Below are positions 49,571-58,080 of a DNA stretch of 64,000 nt, one piece after another. A model generated the notes under the pieces. It saw only the letters and a program-made list of their open reading frames with translations, had not been told where the DNA came from and searched no databases. How positions within the stretch are numbered: position 1 is the stretch's first letter; every line of letters begins with the position of its first letter. A program made the position numbers and the translations under genes. Source of the DNA: Syntrophobotulus glycolicus DSM 8271 (GTDB lineage Bacteria; Bacillota; Desulfitobacteriia; Desulfitobacteriales; Syntrophobotulaceae); assembly GCF_000190635.1 (NCBI RefSeq), contig NC_015172.1:2542001-2606000 (forward strand), read 5' to 3'.

Positions 49571-49610
49571 AAAATAAAAAAACTGCTGACAAATACTACT
49601 TTGTCAGCAG
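49571..49610 (-). terminator. Intrinsic terminator of the tRNA-Arg/tRNA-His transcript
   Basis: CTGCTGACAAA/TTTGTCAGCAG, an 11-pair stem with a six-base loop, followed on the minus strand by seven T. It lies after two tRNA genes and the duplicated segment. Confidence 0.8.
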
Positions 49611-49657
49611 CCCATTCAGGGAAGTTAGGTCAAAAAAAATGCGTTTGAGCAGCACAC

Positions 49658-49680
49658 ATCAATCAATCAATCAATCAATC
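49658..49680. repeat. ATCA tetranucleotide repeat
   Basis: Nearly six tandem copies of ATCA in a non-coding stretch. Probably neutral; it could vary in number between isolates. Confidence 0.9.
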
Positions 49681-49768
49681 TTCATAATGACCTTTACATG
49701 AAATAATCCACAAGTTATTGTTCTCATCAAAATGATAAAAGCAATTTGATACATTTTATTTAAAATTT

Positions 49769-49984
49769 CAAAGAAAACAAACTTCATCTTCGATGAAGTT
49801 TGTTTTCTTTGGGGTGAATGATGGGGATCACTCCGCTTCGCCTCCGGCTCCGCTTTCATGCCGGGGCGGGAAATTGCTCCCTTTGGTCGCATTTTCTTTT
49901 CCGCCCGTTCGATCCCCATCATTCAAAAAAAGAAAACTTCATCTTCGATGAAGTTTGTTTTCTTTGGGGTGAATGATGGGGATC
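49769..49984. repeat. Duplicated and inverted tRNA-His 3' end with terminator hairpins
   Basis: A 51-base direct repeat (49779-49829 and 49934-49984) covers a strong hairpin (AAACTTCATC-TTC-GATGAAGTTT) plus the last 18 bases of tRNA-His. Between the copies lie 81 unique bases and an inverted copy of the tRNA end, GATCCCCATCATTC (49911-49924). The left hairpin is extended to a 20-pair stem. Both hairpins are terminators for the minus strand. Repeated tRNA 3' ends are the usual trace of integrase-type attachment or of slippage. Confidence 0.75.
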
Positions 49985-50041
49985 GAACCCACGAATGCCG
50001 GAGCCACAATCCGGTGCGTTAGCCACTTCGCCACATCCACC
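49965..50041 (-). tRNA. tRNA-His (anticodon GTG)
   Basis: Extra 5' G (position -1) present, acceptor GTGGATG, anticodon loop TTGTGGC gives GTG, T arm GGTTCGATCC, CCA encoded (49965-49967). 77 bases with G-1 and CCA. Confidence 0.94.
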
Positions 50042-50049
50042 ATAATATA

Positions 50050-50126
50050 TGGCGTGCCTGGAGAGATTCGAACTCCCGACGTTCTGCTTAGAAGGCAGAT
50101 GCTCTATCCAGCTGAGCTACAGGCAC
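50050..50126 (-). tRNA. tRNA-Arg (anticodon TCT)
   Basis: Acceptor GTGCCTG/CAGGCAC, D arm AGCTCAGCTGGATAGAGC, anticodon loop CTTCTAA gives TCT, T arm AGTTCGAATCT, CCA encoded at 50050-50052. 77 bases; eight bases from tRNA-His, same transcript. Confidence 0.95.
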
Positions 50127-50287
50127 AACTCAATTCCGCCGCTGAATCCGGCAGATTTTCAAATAACAGCCAGAGCAGAGGGCCCTGAACAATACTACCT
50201 TCGTCTTTGCCCTCAATCGCTTTAATCCCCAGGACTCTGACCATTTTCTGACAGAACCTGTGAATTCCTTTGTCTGTTACCTTGAAT

Positions 50288-50316
50288 ATTATGCACAAAT
50301 TGCACTGAGTTGTCAA
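50288..50316 (-). promoter_or_regulatory. Promoter of the tRNA-Arg/tRNA-His unit
   Basis: Minus-strand TTGACA (50311-50316), 17 bases, CATAAT (50288-50293). About 160 bases before tRNA-Arg. The leader and the rest of 50127-50424 show no gene. Confidence 0.75.
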
Positions 50317-50424
50317 CCTAAAAAGTTCAGTCCGATCGCAATTCTGGTATGAGTCATCTGCAATTTCAATCGTTCTTTCATTTTAATCCTACCTTGTCAG
50401 GCTGCTGTATCTTTTTTCCTGAGA

Positions 50425-50475
50425 CAAAGAAACCGCTGCTTACGGACGGAAAGTTCGTAAACAGCGGTTTCTTTG
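50425..50475. terminator. Terminator after the DoxX gene
   Basis: CAAAGAAACCGCTG/CAGCGGTTTCTTTG (50425-50438 and 50462-50475), a 14-pair perfect stem extended by TTACG/CGTAA. It follows the DoxX stop by 11 bases on the minus strand and is symmetrical enough to work both ways. Confidence 0.8.
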
Positions 50476-50485
50476 TTGATATGAT

Positions 50486-51049
50486 TTATTTTGCTGTCTG
50501 AGTTCTGGAAACCGGAGCTCTTCCGGCCTTTCTTCCCTTACGGTAGTCGCAGTAGCCGCTCAAGCCGATCATTTCACCGTATTTAGCAAGGTTCATTATA
50601 ATAATATTCGTCCAGATATAGCCGAAGTTGTTCGCAGATCCAGAAGCAATGAACTGGACATTCAAAAAAAGTCCGAGCAGCGCAGTCCAGAATAATCTGA
50701 AGCCCAGAATCATTAAAATGCCAATGGCCATTTCACAAAGAGGAACAAAGAAATCAGTTAGTCCGGGCACACTGTTGAAGATATGGCCCGCAACCCAGGC
50801 CCACAATTTATTGATGTATAAAGGGTCGAAACCATGTGCTTTTGGCGGAAGCATGTTGGCCGCCATCGTATCAATCAATTTGGACGCGTGTCCTCCCTGG
50901 AAATTCAGCCAACCCGTCGTTGCTTTTCCCCATCCGGCTTGCAGCCAGGCCCAGCCGTAAATAATACGGGCCACCGTGAAAATAACGGCCAAAACAGCTG
51001 TCTTGGTCTCTTTAAATTGTTCCTTTATCCAGCTAAAATAATTAAACAT
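50486..51049 (-). CDS. DoxX-family membrane protein
   Basis: 187 residues from the ATG at 51049; GGAGGG is 14 bases upstream, a long but tolerable distance. About four membrane helices; RIIYGWAWLQAGWGKATTGW is the DoxX motif, and the C-terminus is Lys/Arg-rich (RKGRKAGR). The family includes the quinol-oxidising DoxD/DoxA of archaea and small redox partners such as MhqP. A membrane redox role is likely, with no clear partner in the window. Confidence 0.8.
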   Translation of the reverse strand: MFNYFSWIKEQFKETKTAVLAVIFTVARIIYGWAWLQAGWGKATTGWLNFQGGHASKLIDTMAANMLPPKAHGFDPLYINKLWAWVAGHIFNSVPGLTDFFVPLCEMAIGILMILGFRLFWTALLGLFLNVQFIASGSANNFGYIWTNIIIMNLAKYGEMIGLSGYCDYRKGRKAGRAPVSRTQTAK

Positions 51050-51204
51050 CGTCTGATAAAATTCCCTCCTTATATAATTATTAACCAATAACAATATTAA
51101 TATTATACCTCTGTTTCCCGGAAAAGCGTCCTTAAGCAATCCAATACTATCTTTATAATGTATATAATTTCATAATGATTATAAAGTATTTGCGGGATTA
51201 AAGC

Positions 51205-51387
51205 AAGGATACTGTCAATAAATCTGTCCCTTGATATTGAGTTTTGATGCTTACCGCAAAGCAAATGATCGTCGAACAAGAAGAAAAAACCTGACCATTC
51301 CAAGCTGGTTAAATGTGCTGAAAAGGCAGGAGTTAACTTTTCTCCGGTGCTTCAAGATGCTTTGAAGACCGTCTTGGTATTCAGTAA
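51205..51387 (+). pseudogene. hicB: Decayed hicB, C-terminal half
   Basis: Three plus-strand frames joined by single-base shifts give DAYRKANDRRTRRKN, then LTIPSWLNVL, AEKAGVNFSPVLQDALK and a final DRLGIQ with stop at 51385-51387. This lines up along its length with the intact HicB at 710-1108 (EYRKFHDNKAVKKTLTLPQW, NVNFSQVLQNALKDHLGIQ). At least three frameshifts, so it is dead. No hicA trace was seen beside it. Confidence 0.75.
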
Positions 51388-51388
51388 A

Positions 51389-52600
51389 TCAAATTTTAAC
51401 ATCTTCCTCAGGCTTCAATACAGGCAATTCTACCTGCACGGTGTCGGGGTATTTTAATCCCGTACCCGTGTTGAGTATAACAACTTTCTCATCTGCACCA
51501 ATCCAGCCCTGCTCTCTTAATTTGGATGCAGCAGCTAAGCAGGCCGCCCCTTCTGGGCAGACAAAAGCGCCTTCAGCTGCCGCCAGATCAACCTGAGCCT
51601 TCAGGATTTCATCGTCTGCGACGGCGATTGCACAGCCATTCGTCTCATATACAGCCTGTAAAACTAAGAAATCGCCGAGTGCTTTGGGAACCGTAATCCC
51701 AAAAGCGATAGTTTTGGCATTTTCCCAGAACACGGAAGCTTCCTTTTTCTCTTCCCAAGCTTTAACGATCGGAGCGCAGCCTGTGGCCTGAACCGCTACA
51801 AGCCTGGGCATCTTTTCACCGATCCATCCCATGCTCTGCAGTTCCTTAAGCGCTTTGTAAATTCCGATGATTCCTACGCCCCCTCCCGTCGGGTAAAGAA
51901 TAACATCAGGGACTTCCCAGTTGAACTGCTCCGCAATTTCCAGACCCATCGTCTTTTTTCCTTCAATTCTATAAGGCTCTTTTAATGTGGACGCATCAAA
52001 AATACTGTGTTTGGCCACGGCCCGGCCAACAATCTTGCCGGCGTCACTGATCAGACCATTGACAAGGTAGAGGTCAGCGCCGGTTATCGCGCATTCGTTG
52101 CGCGTGATTTCCGGAGCGTCTTCAGGCATTACGATGATGCATTTGATTCCGGCACGAGCGGTATAAATAGACCAAGCGGCACCTGCGTTACCGTTGGTCG
52201 GCATGGCCAGGGCTTTAATCCCCACTTCCTTCGCCCTGGATACTCCGACGGCCGCCCCGCGGGCTTTAAAGGTCCCCGTCGGAATAATTCCTTCGTCTTT
52301 TAAATAAAGGTTATTCAGACCAAGCTTGGGCCCAATTGTTTTCAAGGGAATGATGGGCGTCATTCCTTCGCCCAAGGAGACAATATTCTTATCGTCTTTC
52401 ACGGGTAAAATTTCACGGTAACGCCAAAGACTCGGTTCACGGTTTGCCAGATCGCTTTTTTTCAAGGCTTTTCGGGCAGACTCCAGATCATACTGTGCAA
52501 GCAATGGACTGCCGCAAAGGCATAACTGTGTTACTTTATCCGCATCGTAGGTTTTTCCGCATTTCGGACATTTCAAATGGGTTAAATAGCTTATTGGCAT
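51389..52600 (-). CDS. Threonine synthase-like PLP enzyme
   Basis: 403 residues. N-terminal zinc ribbon-like CPKCGKTYDADKVTQLCLCG, then the PLP fold-type II domain: EGIIPTGTFKARGAAVGVSR with the Schiff-base Lys (about residue 111), PTNGNAGAAWSIYTARAGIK, and the phosphate loop TGGGVGIIGI. It matches ThrC, which makes threonine from O-phosphohomoserine, but the setting beside a peptide-use operon and the absence of other thr genes leave open a catabolic ammonia-lyase role. Confidence 0.83.
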   Translation of the reverse strand: MPISYLTHLKCPKCGKTYDADKVTQLCLCGSPLLAQYDLESARKALKKSDLANREPSLWRYREILPVKDDKNIVSLGEGMTPIIPLKTIGPKLGLNNLYLKDEGIIPTGTFKARGAAVGVSRAKEVGIKALAMPTNGNAGAAWSIYTARAGIKCIIVMPEDAPEITRNECAITGADLYLVNGLISDAGKIVGRAVAKHSIFDASTLKEPYRIEGKKTMGLEIAEQFNWEVPDVILYPTGGGVGIIGIYKALKELQSMGWIGEKMPRLVAVQATGCAPIVKAWEEKKEASVFWENAKTIAFGITVPKALGDFLVLQAVYETNGCAIAVADDEILKAQVDLAAAEGAFVCPEGAACLAAASKLREQGWIGADEKVVILNTGTGLKYPDTVQVELPVLKPEEDVKI

Positions 52601-52632
52601 TTTGGCCCTCCTAAATTTCTTTATTTGATTGG

Positions 52633-52938
52633 TTATTTGTCTTTTTCAGCGCTGTAAACCTTTAGCTTCCGAGGGTCTTCCTTGCCGTTAAGCCAGCGAT
52701 TGCGGAAGTAAATCAGAAGATCTGTCGATACCATGATAAAATTGAGCAAGTATAAATATACAACCTCATCATACCGATAGTAAATTTTATTCAGAATCCC
52801 CGCAGCATATCCGATGAGGATGACGATCAGGAAAGATGCGCTTTTACCCTTAATGGACCGTGAAGTATAAGCTTTATAAATGGAAAAGGGCCATGCCGCA
52901 CCGAAACAAACCAGCATAATGATTTCAAAGATGCTCAT
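52633..52938 (-). CDS. Small PQ-loop-type membrane protein
   Basis: 101 residues with three hydrophobic helices. The segment AAWPFSIYKAYTSRSIKGKS resembles a PQ-loop motif, found in small membrane transporters and sensors. The C-terminus is charged (KEDPRKLKVYSAEKDK) and probably cytoplasmic. It lies 32 bases upstream of the threonine-synthase-like gene in the same direction, so the two are probably co-transcribed; it might transport the substrate or product. Confidence 0.68.
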   Translation of the reverse strand: MSIFEIIMLVCFGAAWPFSIYKAYTSRSIKGKSASFLIVILIGYAAGILNKIYYRYDEVVYLYLLNFIMVSTDLLIYFRNRWLNGKEDPRKLKVYSAEKDK

Positions 52939-53164
52939 AATCAGACCTCATTTAGCGATAGACTCTCAGCATTGGCCGAGGCAGTTTGGTCATTTTCTCT
53001 CATTTACCTTGAGTTTTCTATCACTCACCTTGGTGTATTTCTCATTTACTTGGATACCTTTCCCTATTTTCTAATTTATTTTATCTATCATACAATTTTA
53101 TTTTATGTATTACAATAAAATTTTAATTCATGAGTCCGGTTGATCAGACAGTCCCTTCGAAGCG

Positions 53165-53193
53165 TTGAGATCACAAAAATTAAATTGTATAAT
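53165..53193 (+). promoter_or_regulatory. Promoter of the YheO-type regulator
   Basis: TTGAGA (53165-53170), 17 bases, perfect TATAAT (53188-53193), 34 bases before the annotated start. The rest of 52939-53164 is AT-rich and shows no signal I can name. Confidence 0.75.
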
Positions 53194-53226
53194 TATTTAA
53201 GGAGTTTCAACGACAAATAGGGTTTC

Positions 53227-53919
53227 ATGGCTATATGGCTATTAGAGAGGAATGAATTACACTTGGATACGAAAGAGATCCTGCTGGAAAACCTGAAAGC
53301 AATCGCCCGGGGGCTTGCTGAAACATACGGACGCAACAGTGAGGTCGTCGTGCACGACCTGAGGGATTTGGAACATTCCGTGGTTTACGTAGCCGGTAAT
53401 TTAACGAAACGGGAACCCGGTATGCCGATTACCGACCTTGTCGTCAAAGCGCTGCGCCAGGAAGGAAACAGTGCCCAAGATATCATCGGTTATAAAACCG
53501 TGACGAAAAACGGCCGCGTTATGAAGTCCTCGACAATTTTCATCCGGGACGATAAGGGAGAAATTTTTGCCTCACTTTGTCTGAACTATGACCTGACAGA
53601 GATGTTGAATTTCAAAGCCATTCTGGAAGATTTCTCGCAAATCCGGGGGGCAAATGACGAGAAGCAGGAAACCTTTGCCACCACGGTCCAGGAGACGATC
53701 GAATCCTTAGTCAGCCAGGCCGTCGAAATCCTCGGCAAGCAACCGGCTACGATGTCCACCGATGATAAAGTGCGGCTGGTGGGAATTTTGGAGAATAAGG
53801 GAGCCTTTCTCATTAAAGGCGCTGTTGACTACGTGGCGGCCGTGCTTGGTGTCTCCAAATTCACCATCTATAACTACCTGAATAAGCTGCGTTCCACCAA
53901 CGGATTGAATCTGATTTGA
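53227..53919 (+). CDS. YheO-type PAS/HTH transcriptional regulator
   Basis: 230 residues from the ATG at 53227; a TTG at 53263, after AGAGAGG, is a possible alternative. N-terminal YheO-like PAS-type domain (about 20-130) with YGRNSEVVVHDLRDLEHSVV and STIFIRDDKGEIFASLCLNYD, C-terminal HTH (about 175-225) with GAVDYVAAVLGVSKFTIYNYL. Such regulators (DauR/YheO) often control amino-acid or peptide genes. It sits between the threonine-synthase-like unit and the peptide-use operon, facing the latter, and may control either. Confidence 0.84.
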   Translation: MAIWLLERNELHLDTKEILLENLKAIARGLAETYGRNSEVVVHDLRDLEHSVVYVAGNLTKREPGMPITDLVVKALRQEGNSAQDIIGYKTVTKNGRVMKSSTIFIRDDKGEIFASLCLNYDLTEMLNFKAILEDFSQIRGANDEKQETFATTVQETIESLVSQAVEILGKQPATMSTDDKVRLVGILENKGAFLIKGAVDYVAAVLGVSKFTIYNYLNKLRSTNGLNLI

Positions 53920-53943
53920 GGATTTACGCTGCTTGAAAAGCGC

Positions 53944-55083
53944 TCAAGTACTGACCATGCTCTCCCCGATCAGACAGGCTAACAAGTTTGAGCGTTGGAG
54001 AATATGACTGATTGAAACGAATTCCTGCAGGGAATGGGCCCCTTCCCCTACTGCGCCGAGACCATCCAGCGTCGGAATACCCAGGGCCGCCGTAAAACAC
54101 CCGTCGCTGGCGCCCCCGGTACCGGCTCCTGCCAGCGAAAAACCAAGCTTTTGGGCAATGTCTTGGGCCCTGGCAAGCAGTATCTTGCTGGTCTCCGCTT
54201 CCATGGGCGGCCTCTTGATCGCACCGCTGGCCTGAATCGTCGTCCCCTCGAGATGAGGTTTTAAATGCCGAACCAAACCGGTCAGACGCTCCGCCTCCCT
54301 CAGGGATTGGAAACGCAAATCCACTTCGGCATATGCCTTCCCGCTAACGACGTTAGGACCCGTGCCACCGCTGATTACACCGACGTTAACGGTCGAGCCA
54401 AGTGTGTAGTCGGTCAGCCCATGCAGGTAGATGACCTGATGGGCCAGCTCTTCAATGGCGCTTCGCCCTTTGCTGTGGTCAATACCGGAATGAGCGGGGA
54501 TCCCTTGAATCTCAAGTTTATAACGCGCGACCCCTTTGCGCGTGGTCTTTAGCTTTCCCTCGGGCCCTAAAGCAGGTTCGAGCACAAACACCGCGTCGCT
54601 TTGACGCGCTTCCTTTTCAATCCATTCCCGGGAAGTCGGGCTGCCAACTTCCTCGTCCGTATTCACCAGAAACACGATTTTTTTCCGCACCACATCGCGC
54701 TTAACCAAACTGCCGATGGCATACAAGCCCTGAACCAGGCCGCATTTCATATCAAAGACCCCCGGTCCAAAAGCCCGGCCGCCTGCGATATAAAAGGGCC
54801 TTTTTTGCGCTTCCCCTTCCGGCCAGACGGTGTCGGCATGGCCCAGAACAAGAATTTGCCCCGGCCCAGAGCCGACCTGCATTTTAGCATGATCGCCAAA
54901 GTCCCTTTGGGCTATGAATTCCACCGCGCCGCCCGTTAATTCCCGGAACCGCTCAGCCGCGTAATGCACCGCTTTATCCGTCAGCCCTTTATTGTTGCTG
55001 GGTGAATCCAAATTTACCAAAGCCTCAAGGTCCTTAAGCATCAGGTCCAGATGATTATTTTCCCCATTGAAGATTTCACTCAC
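53944..55083 (-). CDS. M20-family metallopeptidase (glutamate carboxypeptidase/ArgE-like)
   Basis: 379 residues. Zinc and catalytic motifs in order: LGHADTVWP (His-x-Asp), FDMKCGLVQG (Asp), NTDEEVGSP (Glu-Glu), LEPALG (Glu) and GEGAHSLQEF (His); the dimerisation domain lies in the middle with GIPAHSGIDHSKGRSAIEEL. Acts in the cytoplasm on small peptides or acylated amino acids. Last gene of the peptide operon, 22 bases after the S9 peptidase. Confidence 0.88.
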   Translation of the reverse strand: MSEIFNGENNHLDLMLKDLEALVNLDSPSNNKGLTDKAVHYAAERFRELTGGAVEFIAQRDFGDHAKMQVGSGPGQILVLGHADTVWPEGEAQKRPFYIAGGRAFGPGVFDMKCGLVQGLYAIGSLVKRDVVRKKIVFLVNTDEEVGSPTSREWIEKEARQSDAVFVLEPALGPEGKLKTTRKGVARYKLEIQGIPAHSGIDHSKGRSAIEELAHQVIYLHGLTDYTLGSTVNVGVISGGTGPNVVSGKAYAEVDLRFQSLREAERLTGLVRHLKPHLEGTTIQASGAIKRPPMEAETSKILLARAQDIAQKLGFSLAGAGTGGASDGCFTAALGIPTLDGLGAVGEGAHSLQEFVSISHILQRSNLLACLIGESMVST

Positions 55084-55105
55084 GAGCCGCCGCCCCCCCT
55101 CCTTA

Positions 55106-57049
55106 TCAATGGCTTTCCAACCAGTCCGCGATCGCCTTCAAGCGGGCCCGCCTCTGCTGTGGTCTGCCCGTAGCCGCCATAGCATGCGACGCGCCGGGAA
55201 AGCGGATAAACTCAACCTCTTTGCCCAAGCGGCGCAGGGCGTTAAACCATTGTTCAGATTGTTCAATCGGACAACGCTGGTCGTTCTCACCATGCAGTAA
55301 AAGAACCGGCGTCGAAACCTGCGGCGCGTACCGGATTGGCGAGCGCTCCATGAGCAGCTCTTCATCCGTCCACAGCTCACCCCCGCCCAGTTCCGCTTTA
55401 TTGATGCTGAAGCCTAAGTCGCTGTTGCCGAATTTGCTGTACAGATTGCAGACGGTGCGCTCGGAAATGGCGGCTTGGAAACGGTGATCGTGTGCGATCA
55501 GCCAGTTGACCAGATAGCCCCCGTAGCTGCCGCCCATCAGGAACAGCGGACCGGTTATTTTTTCCTCCCGGCCGACGGTATCCAGGAACCCCAGGACATC
55601 GCCGGCGTCTTTATTTCCCCATTCACCGACAATCGCCCGGGAGAAGCTCTGCCCATAGCCCGAACTTCCCCGCGGATTGCCAAAGATAACCCGGAAGCCT
55701 AAGCTGCATAAATAAAGAAAATCATAAAAGAAGGTATCGCCAAAACTCAGGTGCGGACCCCCGTGAATAACCAGCACTGATCCCAAAACCGGCTTGCTGC
55801 CCGGACTTCGGGGAGTCATTGTCCAGCCGCGGGTGATGATTTGGTCCTGAGAAGTATATGCATAAGCCTTGATTTCCACTTCCGGCCAAACCAACACCGG
55901 GTTATCATTCCAACGGGTCAATTGTTCCGGGCGCACGGAATTTTGCAAGTCCCAGAAGCCGGTATACACTTCCGCCGGCTGCTTGAACGAATCCGCCAGG
56001 TAGACGATTTCGCACCCTTTTTCCTCGCAGGAGATGAGATCAAAGGCGATAACATTGGCCGCCAAGGGAACTTCCCGGCATTCCAGCGTATCCAGACGCA
56101 GTCTGAAGACGAGCTGCCTGCCTTCCCTGGTTCCGGCAAAGAAAATTTGCCGCTCGTCCTCGCTGATCTGAACGGCGGCGTTAAGCCCGGTTCGCCTTAC
56201 ATCGCTCAAAACCCAGTACCCCACGGGAACGTCCAGATTTACCGCCAGCCATCGGAGCCCTTTTCTTTCTTCAAAAACAAAAAGCTTATCGAACTCCACG
56301 CTGTTTTCCGTCGTTTTTTTACCTGCGCCATAAAATTTATCGTTGACCCACAAAAGCGCTGAAATGGATTTTGCGCCCGGACTCAGGGAAGAACGCTGTC
56401 CCTGGGCCAAATCCGCAATCTCGATTTGCGGCTGCTTCTCCAGATCATCCCCATCCGAAAATTCCACCACATAAGCAAGACGCCGGCCATCGGCGGAGAA
56501 AACCGGACACCGGTGGTCGGACGCGGCAGTGGAAATCCGGGTAAGCTTCGCCGTTTCCACATCAACCAGATAAACATGATCGAAGCCGTTGGGTATCCCC
56601 TCCCCATCCAGCTTATAGCGCAGGCGGCGCACCTGGAAGCAAACGCTGTCCCGGTTTTGCTCCCGCGTTATGTAGGCAATTTTGTCGCCCTGAGGGCTCC
56701 ACGCATAGTCTTTGACCTGCACCCCGGGGACAAGGCATTGCGCCGTGCCCGCGGCAAAGCGATAAAGCCATAATTCATTCACACCGTTCTGATTGCTTAA
56801 AAAAGCGATTTTTTCGCCATCCTCAGACCATTTCGGACTATGCCCCCCATAGGGTTCCCCGGTCGTCTGGTCCTGCAGGACAGCCTGCTCCCCGCTTTTT
56901 AAGTTGAGCAGGATTAATTCACTGGGATAACTGTCTTTCTCCGCATCGATTCGAGAGCGGGCCAATACCACCCATTCCGGTTGACGGGGATTGACTTGCG
57001 GCGCGCCGGGAAGGCGGAGCGCTTCCAGGCCAGGCAGTTCTGCAGCCAT
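55106..57049 (-). CDS. S9-family prolyl oligopeptidase/acylaminoacyl-peptidase
   Basis: 647 residues from the ATG at 57049, which shares its A with the stop of the DppF-like gene. N-terminal beta-propeller (about 1-390), C-terminal alpha/beta-hydrolase with nucleophile GGSYGGYLV, acid in HGENDQRCP and His in ASHAMAATGR. No signal peptide. Cleaves short peptides once imported; co-transcribed with the peptide importer. Confidence 0.9.
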   Translation of the reverse strand: MAAELPGLEALRLPGAPQVNPRQPEWVVLARSRIDAEKDSYPSELILLNLKSGEQAVLQDQTTGEPYGGHSPKWSEDGEKIAFLSNQNGVNELWLYRFAAGTAQCLVPGVQVKDYAWSPQGDKIAYITREQNRDSVCFQVRRLRYKLDGEGIPNGFDHVYLVDVETAKLTRISTAASDHRCPVFSADGRRLAYVVEFSDGDDLEKQPQIEIADLAQGQRSSLSPGAKSISALLWVNDKFYGAGKKTTENSVEFDKLFVFEERKGLRWLAVNLDVPVGYWVLSDVRRTGLNAAVQISEDERQIFFAGTREGRQLVFRLRLDTLECREVPLAANVIAFDLISCEEKGCEIVYLADSFKQPAEVYTGFWDLQNSVRPEQLTRWNDNPVLVWPEVEIKAYAYTSQDQIITRGWTMTPRSPGSKPVLGSVLVIHGGPHLSFGDTFFYDFLYLCSLGFRVIFGNPRGSSGYGQSFSRAIVGEWGNKDAGDVLGFLDTVGREEKITGPLFLMGGSYGGYLVNWLIAHDHRFQAAISERTVCNLYSKFGNSDLGFSINKAELGGGELWTDEELLMERSPIRYAPQVSTPVLLLHGENDQRCPIEQSEQWFNALRRLGKEVEFIRFPGASHAMAATGRPQQRRARLKAIADWLESH

Positions 57050-58080
57050 CACGCTTCTCTCCCTTCCGTTTTGCTTTTTACTGTTTTGCTTTTCACCAGA
57101 TGGCAGGCCACCCAGTGCCGGGGTTCGATCTCCCGCCACCGGGGTTCCTCCTGCCGGCACTGCTCCTCGCAGAAATTGCACCGGGTGTGAAAATGGCAGC
57201 CTTGCGGCGGATTGAGGGGGCTCGGCAAATCACCGGCCAATATGATTTTCTCGCGGCTGCGCTGGAGCCGCGGATGGGGAACAGGGATCGAGCTCATGAG
57301 CGCCTGAGTATAAGGATGCAGCGCATTGGAATATATCCTGTCCACTTGACCCAGCTCAACCAATTTCCCTAAATACATGACTCCGACTTCATCGCTCACA
57401 TAGCGCACAACAGATAAATCGTGCGAAATAAATAAGTACGTCAGACCCAATTCTTTCTGCAGACTGCTGAACAGGTTGATTATCTGGGACTGAACGGAAA
57501 CGTCCAGAGCGGAAACCGGTTCATCGCACACGACAAAGCGAGGCCGCAGGGCGATCGCGCGGGCAATCACAATCCGCTGCCTCTGCCCCCCGGAAAATTC
57601 ATGCGGGTACTTTTGCGCCGAGCTCGGCGGGAGACCCACCAGATCCAGCAACTGCTCAACCTGCGCCCGCAATTCTGCCCCGCGGTACAACCGGTGGATT
57701 TTAAAGGGCTCCGCCAATATCTCCGCAACTTTCATCCTGGCGTTAAGCGAAGAATAGGGATCCTGAAAGATCAGCTGAAGATTGCGCCGCGTTTTCCTGA
57801 GCTCGTCCCGGTTTAAATGCGTAATCTCCTGTCCGTCAAAAACAATGCTGCCCGAGGTGAGACGGTCCAGATTTAAGATCGTCTTTCCGACCGTAGATTT
57901 GCCGCACCCGCTTTCACCGACCAAGCCCATAGTTTTCCCGGCCTGCAGTTCAAAACTGACGCCGTCGACCGCTTTGATGACCTTGCTGTGACCGAAAAAC
58001 GGCTTCGTATGATAATATTTGGTTAAGTTTTTTACTGCGAGCAGCGGGGTCTTGCCCGCTGTTTCCGTTCCAATATTCAT
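57049..58080 (-). CDS. dppF: Oligopeptide/dipeptide ABC transporter ATPase, DppF-like
   Basis: 343 residues from the ATG at 58080, overlapping the DppD-like stop by one base. Walker A GESGCGKST (about 55), LSGGQRQR-type signature FSGGQRQRIVIARAI, Walker B VVCDEPVSALDVS and a C-terminal oligo_HPY region with the CHFHTRCNFCEEQC cysteines that bind a Fe-S cluster in some members. Pair of the DppD-like ATPase. Confidence 0.88.
   Translation of the reverse strand: MNIGTETAGKTPLLAVKNLTKYYHTKPFFGHSKVIKAVDGVSFELQAGKTMGLVGESGCGKSTVGKTILNLDRLTSGSIVFDGQEITHLNRDELRKTRRNLQLIFQDPYSSLNARMKVAEILAEPFKIHRLYRGAELRAQVEQLLDLVGLPPSSAQKYPHEFSGGQRQRIVIARAIALRPRFVVCDEPVSALDVSVQSQIINLFSSLQKELGLTYLFISHDLSVVRYVSDEVGVMYLGKLVELGQVDRIYSNALHPYTQALMSSIPVPHPRLQRSREKIILAGDLPSPLNPPQGCHFHTRCNFCEEQCRQEEPRWREIEPRHWVACHLVKSKTVKSKTEGREA

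Noticed and set aside
49658-49680. CRISPR-like repeat
   Set aside because: A simple four-base tandem repeat without spacers.
49671-49922. 83-codon minus-strand open frame
   Set aside because: It lies across the tRNA-His end duplication and an AT-rich tail; the start overlaps an inverted tRNA piece and no ribosome site is present.
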